Below, one piece after another: positions 46,101 through 57,282 of a DNA stretch of 64,000 bases (positions are counted from its first letter, which is position 1; each line of letters begins with the position of its first letter). A program made the position numbers and the translations under genes. This DNA is from Paraconiothyrium sp. Pb-2020 (taxonomy: Eukaryota > Ascomycota > Dothideomycetes > Pleosporales > Didymosphaeriaceae). The notes under the pieces are model-generated. The model worked only from the letters and a program-made list of their open reading frames with translations, did not search any database and was not told the DNA's origin. The stretch covers positions 620,001 through 684,000 of the forward strand of contig JAJUBI010000003.1 of assembly GCA_022419385.1 (NCBI GenBank), in the 5' to 3' direction.

Positions 46101-49100
46101 CATCTCTATGGCCTTTTCGGCTGCAAATATGTTCGTCTTGACTCGTTTGATCGGTGGCTTAGCTTTCACCCTCGCCGCTAGCCTTGTAGGTTTTATCGTC
46201 ATATCTGCCGTAGATGGGCCTCGGTTGGGGGCTATTTACTTCTTTTATCTGGTCGGTCTGACATCGTATCTCTCCGTTTTGGCGGTGCTTTCCACGTACC
46301 AGATACCGGGATCTTCGTTTCTTAACGGCCGACGAGTCATCATCGCTGTGGTACCCACGCTCATCATATCACCAATCATGACCATCTGGGTTGAGGGGTA
46401 CGACATTATCATCTATCCCTGCATCTTGTTTGTTTTCGTGTCGTTACTCTTGTTGGGCACACGGCACGTTGCAACCCAATGGGTAACATGGTATCACAAC
46501 ATCAAAACCCTCAATGACAGTGATGTGAAGGATTGGTATGTGCAGACAAGCGCTAAGAGGCAGCCACCAGCAGGTGGTGCTCGTTCACGTGAGTTTTGTT
46601 TGCAGTACCAACATTGGGGGTTACTAATACGAATCAGCAAACCGCCTGAGCAAGGGTCCTCGAACTTCGACGGCTCTGTCGTCGTCTCTCGCACCATCGT
46701 CTGAATTTACGACTGATGCAGCGGATCTATTTTATGGCCTCAGCGAGCCAGCCATTCTTGCGTTGTGTCGCACAGAGCTCTTTAATGCTGTTATGACAGA
46801 AAGGAATCGCCATTTCTGGACTAAGCCTACCAATGACGCATTTGTCAGGCAGCTTGCCGAATGCTGGGAATCTACGCTCTTCCTGCTGGACTGGTACTGT
46901 CGACTTACGCACACGAAACGACCTATTCCGTACAGCTCTACTTGGAATCTTGAGACACAAGTGGCTCTGGAGAGTATGCAACAGTCACAGAAGGGCATAC
47001 GTCTACACAACTCATTCATACATTGGCGCAACGCTGGTGATGAAGTAGGCTGCGGAATCCTCTACTTCCTTACGGCCCTCATGGATCGCTGGCTAGATCT
47101 GCTCAACGGCGTCAAGCTAGTAGGATTATCCCAGCAGACGAATGACACACTTCGCCTTTCCATAGGCTTCGGATTAGCATATTACCTGATCGGTGCTGTA
47201 CTTCTGGACTACAAAGCTCAACATCTACATCAGCTATCGGAGCAGATGGCACCTGTGTCGATCGAGAACATACCTCACATACGCAAGGCGAAGTCCAATG
47301 ATATGAAGTTCCGTAGACACCTATACTGGAATACGCTCTGTCACTTCATCGGAGTACATGTCTGGGCTTTGGCGGTGAGCGTCGCGCTTGTTTGGATCTT
47401 CAACAGCTCTCCCTTGGGTACGATCATGTTCTTAGCCTATGTGGGAGCATACAGCGGACTTTTGCTATACCAGTACAACAAGATATTCTCAGGGCCCCAT
47501 GCCTTGATGCCTCTCTTGTGCGCTGTTATTGTTGGATTTTGCGTAGGGAGTATCCTTAAAGACGCACATCCACAATTTCAATACAACAATGTCATCGCAC
47601 TAGCCGCATCGACTTGGACGGCGGCTCTGCTCTCCTTCCACACAGCCAAACTTGGCCTCCCAGAGGCCTTCCATATTAGGATGTGGATAGCGGAAAAGCT
47701 GCAGGTTTTTCAGCGCCGACCAAAACTTCCGAACGATTCGTCTGATTCTGTTCACATTCGGGGACTCCCATCTCGATACCGCATCCATTGGTCAAGCGCA
47801 GAGAAGTTCCATGCCTACAATGGAACTGGCGTGGATGCTGAATGGAGTCAAAGTGAGCTTCAAGCATTCGCGGACAAACTGCGTGCCGCACCCAAAGAGG
47901 ATCGATTCAGGGTGCTGCCGTATGGTCATCCTGGCGATCAGGTCACTGCCATTCTCCTGTCGTGCACTCACGAGTCTGTTTCGCGACTGGCGCTGCAGGC
48001 ATATCCTACGATGCCTTTCTTGGTTCAGAGGATAGTCTTGGCGTGGCAAAATGGACTGATCAAAGTCTTCATTGTTCCCATGCAATCGGTAACCGACGAA
48101 AAGACTGATCTTCGTGCCATCTCTCAGTATTCCGACGGACGTATGACCTTGTTTGTAGCTTCTGATGCGAAAGGAACCACATCCGGACAGCTGAACATTA
48201 GCAGTAACTCACGTGTGATTGCGGAGACACTACTACATGCTTGCGCCGAGACCATGTTCGGCATGCCGCACGATCAGGCTGAAATCACCGAATCAATGCT
48301 GGTCTGTCGACCGACGAGCGATGAGCCATATATCGTGTCCGAGTGCAACAAGCGCTCGATGCCTTCCAGAACGACCGGTCCCGAATCAATCGCCTTTGAG
48401 TCTCTCTGCCGCAAAGAGCTACTGCGCAACCTTTGTCTGGGATATGACCCTGACACGCAATGGGACGTTTTGCCACTTGATATACGGAAGATGTTTCTAC
48501 GCCGATGTCTCGGAGCTCGCGGACCATACACCAACACTGAGATGTCGTGGATTCTATCTAATGTCGCAGCGGAGGAAGCTTGCACGATTCTGTCACGCCT
48601 CGCAAGGTACGACCTTGCCGCATTCTTGTCAGTACACAAGTACAATTACTTTAGAAATCGTGGCGACCAAGCACTCAGCGAGAAGGAGTATCGGCAGATC
48701 ACCGCGGACATTCAAGAGGCCCACCACCCTATACTCAACAGGTCCACAACTATGCTTTTCAGCGATTACACCAAGCGGCTCAAGGCGCCCATCGTCTATG
48801 TGTATCACGCAGTTGGCACATGCATCAAATTCTTCGTACTTGCAACTATGGCCGACCCCGAGTACCAACGTGAGCTAAACTGTGCATTAGGCAGGACACC
48901 ACGTTTCTTTGCCAAGCCGGCGGCCTTCGTACTGACGGGCTTATGGATCTACAGCCGAGCGGCGATGTCAAATGCACTGCCATTCTTTCTCTACCACAAC
49001 CGCAAAGACATTTCCGACCTTGCCAGCACAGTCAAAGGAAGCTTAATCTCTCAGAAGAAAAATCGTCTTGTCATTCGGAGCTACGGCGAGACTGAAACGG

Positions 49101-52100
49101 CGTTCGTTCATCCTTTGGAAGACCATCGCTTCAAGCTCGTCTTCTATCAGGGCGTTCTGAAAGAGGAGCCGACCTGGGGCCACACACGCGTGTCAGAGTA
49201 CGGCAGAGATATGCGCATCAACAATCGCAAGGAATACAAGAACGGGAATGTCATTAACGAGTTTACGTACGACTACCCAACGACGCCAGTTTCTCGATTC
49301 GGTAGAATCACGAAGCTCCACAGCACCAGGCTACCGTACGGCCGAAATTGCCTTCATGGGAGCGACGAAGGTGCCAAGGTGCAGTACAATACGAAAGGTC
49401 ACATTGAATCCGGCAGCTACATGCAGCATGGAAACTTAGTGCGCTTCAAGTACCATTACCGCAAAAACGCAAAGTACGATGACGAGCTGCTTAGAGCGGA
49501 GTTTGTGCTTCCCCACATGTCCGTCAATGTTAGCTGGTGTGCACCTCCAGTGCGCCATGCTGAAAAGATGGAGCGGTGGATTCCGACCCCACGTGTCCAT
49601 GAAGCAACGTTTGTGCAGGGCGCCGACGTATACGAATGCTCATGGTTGTATGACCACAAGTTCCACCCAGTTATCTCAACGAAGCTCAATGGTGAAACTG
49701 TAGGTACGCCTGACATGATCCGCCACGACTGGCTGGGCGTGCTGAAAAAGCCTTCACGATGCAACTTCATGGACGAGAACCCCCTCTTGGACTTCAAAGC
49801 GCCGACATCAAGCTTTATGAGCCGCTTCTTCCGTACCAATATCAAGCGACAAGAAATATCTACCTCTCGAGCTCGTTCCCAACTCTGGAAAGCCTGGAAA
49901 AAGCGACTCGATCTCGATGGTGTGGTTGTTCGCTTTGTGGACGAAGAGCTTATTCGTAAAGAAGCGCTTTTACGACCTTACTGGCGCCGTCGTGACCGTG
50001 GAAGCCTCATGCGGGCCGAAGATTATCTGGCACTGCATGCTGATGCGATAATGGCAAGCGCGGACCTCACCAGCGACATCAGTGCATGGACGCCGCTAGC
50101 TATTCGCATGAGCGACCTCTTCAGCTTTGGACAGGGAGGCGATGCTGTCATCTTCACGCGAACAAAAACACTTCAGCGAGATACTGAGAATAACCTTCAC
50201 GTTATCGCGGTTGACACGGGCACATGGCCGAACGAGGGCGGCGGCGTATCTGCATGTCGCCGCGACTTGATAAACAACCTCCGAACTATCAAGTGGCATA
50301 TGGTCGTTGAATCTGCCAACGATTTCGGTCTTCCGAAGCATCAGACTGAAGAGAATGTCGAATCACTGAAGATCATTCCTCTTTGGGGGCTGGACTTCCT
50401 TCACCCTTCACACGGTATGTTCACAAACAAACTGGACAGTGAAGTCGATAATCTCGTTCAAGACGCGACAATCAATGATATCAAAGTCAATTTTATTCCG
50501 ACGTTGACTGCACTTGTACGAGGCGCCCGATCGGTCAACATGACTGCAGCGGACGTCAAGCAAGCTACACGAGCGCTAGTTAACCTCAATACCTACTTCG
50601 AGGATTCTCGGCATTGGAAGGAGGTGTGGACGAGCGAGATTGTCAAGGACACCTGGAGGAAACTGTGGCTGGCAGACGACATGCCAAATGCGCAGCCACC
50701 GTCGGAGTGGTTTCGCACCGAGTTGCCTACACTTGGACATCTTGACACTGCTCTGGAGCTGTGGTTCAGATGTGAGGACCTTTCCCGTATCAATTGGACT
50801 CTTTGTGTTAACCACTCCAGATCTCTTCATCTTCTCCATCCCCATTCCCGAGAAGATTCCGAGCGTCTTCCAGGCATCACATCACAGCGTCTCAGCTTCA
50901 TACGGCATTGTATGCAAGCTGAAGCGGAATTGCACCCTTCAGATCTGGGATCATGCCATCTCTTGGCGTGAGACGAACCTCTATCTCTCATCTGCTATGT
51001 GCACCCTGCCGCCTTTTATTCGAAACTCCCTTCTTGGGTTGATGAAGCTGACGTCGTGTCTCATTCTGCATCACGCTGATCAGATTCTCCCGTGTGCAGG
51101 TTAGTCTCGTCCTACTTGCATCCCGAAAGACTGTACTAAATTGTCTAGACTTTTTCAACCCGGGGTGGGAAGTCGAGATTGGCTCCTCAAAGGGCCAACT
51201 CACTCATCGAAATGTCTTCCGACGCAAGGTCGATCCCATCGTGAACGGTATACCCGACATGACCAAGTTCGCTCCCGTGACTGAGATTAAGACGAAGTCA
51301 CCCACTGTCACGATGCTTTCTCACGTCTGGTTTGCGAAGGACATCAAGAACGCATTACTTGCAGCTGACATCATCTCTAATGAATGGGGTTTCAAGGACT
51401 ATAAGCTCGACATCTATGGTGCGCTCAACAAGTCTCCGGTCTACTCATCCGAGTGTCAAGAGATTCTCGCTTGCAAAGGTCTCGGAGAGAGTGTTGCTCT
51501 CAAAGGGACTGCGGACCCGGCTATGGTCCTCGCTAATACTTGGCTCTTCCTCAACTCGTCCGTTTCTGAGGGTCTACCCCTCGCGCTCGGTGAAGCTGCG
51601 CTCACAGGTGCGCCTGTTGTCTGCACAGACGTTGGTGCTTCTCTACGTGTCCTCACTGATCCGGACGATGGGAAGCGCTACAGCGAAGTCGTCGCACCGA
51701 ACGATGCCTATGGGCTCGCGCGCGCACAGATCAACCTCCTTGCAATGTTAGACGAATGGGCGCAATATGCAGAGGACTCACCAGATCAAACAGCACCGGT
51801 TCTCCCGCATAAGCCTACTCCCCAGGATGTCGAGATTATCACACGTCGCATGTACGAGAAAACCGAGCAGCGTCGCAAACTCGGCATGATGGCTCGCACA
51901 ATCGTGCAGAAGTCCTTTGGCGGCGAACGCTACCTCCGGGAACACGAGCAGATGCTCTGGGTCGGGAAAGCCTGCTACGAGATGCTTGGACTCGAAAAGC
52001 CTCGTGTCCCACCACCCAAGCACCCAGGACGCATGTTGTCTCTCAAACGCAAGTCCAGCCAGAGACACAAATACACAGACACCGCCTCCAGCAACATCAT

Positions 52101-52647
52101 CGACCCACAGCTCGAGAAAATGCAACACCCTCGTCCCCCACTTGCACGTCAGTTCTCAGCCGCAACGTCCTTTTCCTCGATCTACATCGATGAGCCTGCC
52201 AGCCCCTCGTCCATATACCGCGAAGACCAGCGTTGGAGCCCCGTCACCCCAGACTCTTCCTACCCCAGATCCGATGCTTCTACCAAAGACTCAACTTCCA
52301 ACTATTTCTCCCATGTCCCGCGTCCACCGCACTCATATGCACGAACACAAAACTCAAACCCTTCTCCAGCGAGCTCCGCCATCGCCTTCGGGAAACGGCC
52401 CGTACAGTATGGGTACGGGTACGGGCATGCGGGTGGCTTCAAACACGTGCCTGCTGCAGTGCCAAGAATGGATCCCAGGAGAAGTGCGCTGATGAGACAG
52501 AGTGTGATGGGTGGTAGTGCGAGGAGTAGTGTGAGGACGAGAAGCCATTTGAACGAGGTGGAGCTTGCCGAGTATCCGCATCTACAGGAGGGTTATGGGA
52601 ATATCGTGGAGGTTAATGGGGCTGTTGGCGGAGGGGGGAGAATATGA
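43144..52647 (+). CDS. gt4c: Giant galactosaminogalactan synthase, Gt4c/Gtb3-like (GT4)
   Basis: Predicted plasma-membrane synthase for the GAG polymer. Seven exons: 43144-43299, 43351-44259, 44310-45900, 45947-46588, 46638-50771, 50821-51099 and 51149-52647; total 9210 nt, 3069 residues, all phases consistent. An N-terminal transmembrane helix (WWEWTLVAILAASGLFGIVALV, residues 19-40) is followed by about 840 residues likely outside the membrane, whose first part looks like an eight-stranded barrel (residues 85-330). A block of many transmembrane helices runs about 888-1060 and 1270-1430. A long soluble part follows, with a beta-rich repeat-like stretch (about 1935-2075). The GT4 domain occupies about 2280-2790: TGTWPNEGGGVSACRRDL, LTSCLILHHADQILP, NAPVVC-type sequence and EX7E in SEGLPLALGEA (about 2711). 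The last 250 residues are Ser/Pro-rich and basic. Exon 5 alone is 4.1 kb and uninterrupted. Confidence 0.88.
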
Positions 52648-53387
52648 CTAGGTTCAACAGATGTTAGTGGAGGGGAGGCATATGGATGGCGTTTTGGTGG
52701 TTTGAAAAGTTGATTGTCTTGGGCGTTTGGGGTGGAAGCATTGTATGGATGCGTTCATTTAGATACATGAGGGCGCATGGTTTTGCTCATTACTTCCATT
52801 CTTAGTTTGTAGTAATCCGTAATCAGAAGTCATTGTATGACGTCGCAGGGCTTTCGCCCACATGGTCATTATGAAAACAATGCTGAGATTGTAGAACGCG
52901 CAGTGTAATTGAATCGCATACACGCGTCTCCCAAGGGATTTTATCATGACGTGAGAGAAAAATCTTACCTAGGATTGCCATCATGTAACAGAATAGGAGA
53001 CTAAAAGCTCTAGCAAGCCACTTCGCATGTGTGATGTAAAACCGGATGTTCAGTGTCTGCGCATGATGTCTTTGTTTCCTCATGCTCCTGCATGTTCGGC
53101 TTTTCGACCGCAGCCACTCATCTCTTGATTTCTTGCACAAACAAGTTTGATAGCAACACGATGGGATACATCCGTGTAACCAGTTGACAAGTTGATGTCT
53201 TAAAGCTCATCTCCAAGTCCACATGATTTGTGCAGATAGATTGATAATTGGTTATATACTGATGAAGTCATACAATGCGCACACATTCTCAGCTCTGGAG
53301 ACCGTCTCAGTCTTGAGTCTCCAAACGCCCTTAACTCCTACCCGCCGGCGCCTGAATCCCAGAATCGCTATTCATCAAACCAGCGCC
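52648..53387. other. Convergent 3' flanks of synthase and dehydrogenase genes
   Basis: 740 bp with no ORF of note. It should hold both 3' UTRs. Confidence 0.5.
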
Positions 53388-54776
53388 TTAAAACCTCTTC
53401 AGCTCGGGGCTGCCCTCGCATGCGGGGAAGCTGAACTTGGTCTCGACAAAGACCTTCTGCATGCCATCTGCCTTGTCCTCAAACTTGTAGTATACCTTGT
53501 CGAGGTCCTCGAGCCTGACACGGTGCGAAACCATCTTGAGTGGGTCGATCTGTTTATCCTGGATCATCTTCAGGAGGGACTCCCAGTAAAGATGGACGGG
53601 CGCCTGGCCGTTACCGATGAGGCGGATACCGCGCTCCATCAAGGAACCGATGTTGAAGTGGTTGGTGAAGCCGACGTATACACCGGTGATACCACAGCGA
53701 CCGAAGTTACGAGTGGACGTAATCATCTCGTTGACGAGCTCGCTCGTGTCCGTCTCCAGGCCGAGCATCATCTCGAAGTAATGCGCCCAGCCCTTTGCGT
53801 ACTCGCCTGCCGCGCATTCAATGCTGACATCTGGGCCGCGGTTGTTGCACATCTCCTTGAGCTTGCTCGTGACGCTCTCACCCTTCTTGAGAGCAGAGAA
53901 ATCGACTGTGTCGATGTTGGGGTACCTCTCCTTGACGTACTCCAATCGCCAGTTCTGATCGATCATGATGACGCGCGAAGCACCGTTGATCAAGGAGAAA
54001 TCTGCTGCCATTTGTCCGATGGGTCCAGCGCCCCAGATAGCGACCACGTCACCCTTCTTCACACCAGTATCGACGACCGCGTGCCAACTTGTGCAGAGGA
54101 CGTCGGAGAGGTATAGGCCGACTTCGTCGGGTACATCGTCGGGGAGAGGAAGGAGGTTGACATCGCCGTACGGCACACGAGTGTACTCTGACTGGCCACC
54201 CGCGAAGCCACCGGTGAAATGTGAATAACCGAACATGCCAGCTGTGCGACCACCATACATGGCGTTTTCAATCGTATTCGAGTTTGTCTTTTCGCATTGC
54301 GAGGAGAGCTTCTGCTTGCAGTAATAGCAATCGCCGCAAGCGATCTGGAAGGAGGCTACCACACGTTGTCTATAACAGAATTAGATGTTGTGCTTGCGCA
54401 TACCGTGATAGTGAACGTACCCCTTCTTGAACTTGGTAACCTCACTACCGACCTCATCAACAACACCACAGAATTCGTGGCCCAAGATATCGCCCTTCTG
54501 CAACTCGACGACGGTTCCGTGCAGAAGATGGAGATCCGATCCGCACACCGTCGAGCCAGTGATCTTCAAGATAACATCTCGCGGCTCCATAATCTTAGGT
54601 TTTGAAACCTCGATCATTTCAACCTTGTTCTTGCCCATCCACGCAAGCGCCTTCATCTTGCCTTCGCCAGCAGCATCTGGCGCAATATCGGGGTTCGTAA
54701 CATTCTGCACGGTGGTGGCGTTATCGCCGTGGCCGATGGCCTGTTCGACCTTGAAAGCTGCTTGGGACATAGCCAT
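53388..54776 (-). CDS. Zinc-dependent alcohol dehydrogenase (formaldehyde-dehydrogenase-like, MDR)
   Basis: Medium-chain NAD(P)-dependent dehydrogenase. Two exons on the minus strand: 54421-54776 and 53388-54369; total 1338 nt, 445 residues. Start chosen at MAMSQAAF. Catalytic zinc ligands are in TVCGSDLHLLHG and GHEFCGVVDEVG (GHE motif). The structural zinc loop is CGDCYYCKQKLSSQC (four Cys present). The coenzyme motif is GAGPIGQMA, followed by IDQNWRLEYVKE, so NAD(H) is likely. Length and the extra insertions resemble the long fungal formaldehyde/glutathione-dependent type, yet the usual substrate cannot be told. It lies just downstream of the synthase, convergent with it, with no evidence that it belongs to the cluster. 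Confidence 0.9.
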
Positions 54777-55795
54777 GATGGGCGCTTTCGATATAAAAGG
54801 TTCTAGGAAGTAGGGAGGGGGTATCACAGTAGAATAATGACTAGAGAGAAGGTTGAAGGAGAAAGCACTGTCAAGCGGGGTAGTTTAGTAGTCATAAACA
54901 AAGCACTACATACCTATGACATAGCTACAATCTGCCTACAAATGCTTTCCTAAGCTCCGTTGCGCGCAAGTACCGTCCACGGCATATTACTCGTCCCTGC
55001 TATACACGCTCGAAAGAGCGAACCGACACGTCATGACTCTGTAAGAGCCTTCGGCTGATGGCTATCACCGGCGAACGGTACAGGAACGGCAGCGCGTTGC
55101 CTCGTGGTGGACCAGGGGCGTTAGATCGGATGGTTGGGGCATCGAGACCGCATTTTTGGAAATGTCATGTTGACGCAATGGCCCCAGAAGGGCTTGGCGC
55201 AGGCTTGGTCAGCAACAATCATGGCACGTGATGGTGCTTTTCTCCGCCCGTTACTCGGGTCCGGAAGACTCTTCGCCCAACCCTAGGATCATGGAAAACA
55301 TGAAGCTGCTCTTGTGTAGAGACTGGATCGAGCTGCCTGAATGTATTCTTAAGTCATTGATAGAAAGGAATGACCATGGGGATAGTCTGGCGAGTGGGAA
55401 TCCCACTCGGTGAGCGGGAACTCTATTAGCTTTATACATTCGTGGCACAGAGTACCTTGCTGGATTTTCGCAAAGTCTGTTTACTCTTTTCTATGTTTTG
55501 GACCAAATCGTATGATGCAATGCACTCTAAAGATGTATTAATGTATCAGGTAACGTCCACCACTGCTGGTCGAGAAAGACACAACCTCGAGATGAAACCA
55601 AGTTTAGCGCGGCTTACGTAGTGTGATACTGGGTTATCATTTACTGTATTGTATCCTACGCCATACCTCGAAGTGGCGGTATTATAGGAGCGTCTATACC
55701 TGGTCACGTGCTACCTATCTCTCCAAGGCTATAGCTGCAGCGGTGTGCTTTCTTGCCAGGTGTACCCCGGGGCTCTTCCCATCACCGCAGGTCAT
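54777..55795. other. Intergenic 1.0 kb
   Basis: Promoter of the dehydrogenase gene at the left. A 19-base perfect inverted repeat with a central A is at 55391-55409. No gene seen. Confidence 0.5.
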
Positions 55796-57091
55796 ATGCC
55801 CGGCTGCTCCGTCCCGAAAGCCTACATGGAACACTCCATATTCCAGGCCCAAAGATTCACTCATACCGCGCTCAGAAGTCGAAACAGTATCCGCCTGCTA
55901 AGCCTGCGCCCCAATAGTGCATACGACGCGCCGCTGTATTGTGACCTCATCGACTACGATTTCGATGACGGTCAAGGCTATGAAGCGTTGTCCTATTCCT
56001 GGGATTCTCAAATACCAACCTCTACCATAATTTGCAATAACCAAGTACTTCTTATTATCCGCAACTGCGAATTGGCTCTGCGTCGGTTGAGGCGGGCGCA
56101 ATGGCCCCGGACGCTATGGATCGATTCAATCTGCATAGATCAAACTTCATTTCAGGAAAGATCCACCCAAGTGGCTCTAATGGACCGTATTTATGGCCTC
56201 GCTGATACTGTCGTCGTGTGGCTCGGGGATGGCGACCAACGCAGTTACGAAGCTATGGATCTCGTTTCAAAATGGTCGTCAACTTGGTGTGCACCAGCTC
56301 CCAGCTCTGATTTCCGACGGCTCTGTCTCACGATAGCCAGCTTACTCCATCGTTCATGGTTTCGGCGCATGTGGACGATTCAGGAACTTATGCTGGCTAA
56401 GCAAAAGATTGTTGTTTGCGGCTCAGTCCAGATGAGCTGGGTTTCGTTCCGCGAAGGTATAGCTCAAGCCGTTCCCGTCATTGAACGGGATCACCCTGGT
56501 TTCTTCCAGAGAATGTTCCCTGGTTTCGGTCTTCTCGACGCACTAAAGACACCAATCCTTGCTTTTCCTTACCGCACTTTCGGCCTGCCTCTCTCAGAGG
56601 TGCTCCGCCTCGTGCGTATGAGAAAATGTAGTGACCCAAAAGACAGAATATAAGCACTTTATAGCATCTTGCGCCGACAAGGCCTACGACTACCCACTCC
56701 TGATTACAACAAGTCTGTCCGACAAATTTTCACGGAAGCCGCGCATGCGGCTATCATTAAGGGCAATTCCCTTGAACTGCTCAGCCAGCTCTCGTGCCGC
56801 TCGATTGCTGACGATCTACCATCGTGGGTGCCTGACCTCACACAGCGCTCATGGTTTCCCATGGATGATACTATCGTGGTACCAAGCACAGAACCTTCTC
56901 TAAAGAAGGCCTCATTCACTTTCTCCGACGATCTGGAGAAGTTAACGACTCTAGGCCTACCTCTTGACGAAGTTGGACCAGGGACTGGACGAATCATAGA
57001 GACCAATGCTTCCTATGCTTCGTATGCTCTGGGCGACCCAGGCAAGAAGGGCGGTGATGCGCATGTAACTTTCAGACCAAAGGGGTCCTAG
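55796..57091 (+). pseudogene. HET-domain gene, interrupted by an in-frame stop
   Basis: HET proteins act in heterokaryon incompatibility and programmed cell death. The frame runs from an ATG at 55796 (or 55826) for 285 codons, meets TAA at 56651-56653 and continues in the same frame for another 146 codons to TAG-type stop at 57091. Before the stop: YEALSYSWDSQIPTSTIICN, LWIDSICIDQTSFQERSTQV, VVVWLGDGDQRSYEAMDL and WFRRMWTIQELMLAKQKIVV are standard HET blocks. At the stop the family has the block R-x-Y in 'DRIYALYSIL'; here DRI is followed by TAA and then ALYSILRRQGLRL, so the stop replaces a Tyr codon. No GT-AG intron can skip it without losing the conserved block. The C-terminus (about 430 residues in total) is also shorter than most HET proteins, so the 3' end may be truncated. 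Confidence 0.88.
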
Positions 57092-57282
57092 ATGTTTAGG
57101 AATAGCTACAGCACATAACTTATATGGGGTCTAAGCAGGGATAATGTGTGCACGGAACTTGGAACTTGATCAGGTTGGAGTTGGTTAGGTATATAATTAC
57201 AGTCTATTAAGCGAATCCATGGCAACGCCGTCGAAATATCAAGAGAAAATAATGAAGTCTTGCCAGAAGACCTCCGAAGTTA

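Noticed and set aside
56600..56660. An intron removing the HET stop codon
   Set aside because: The only GT-AG pair would delete the conserved block before the stop and be about 40 nt; the downstream frame is already in phase without it.
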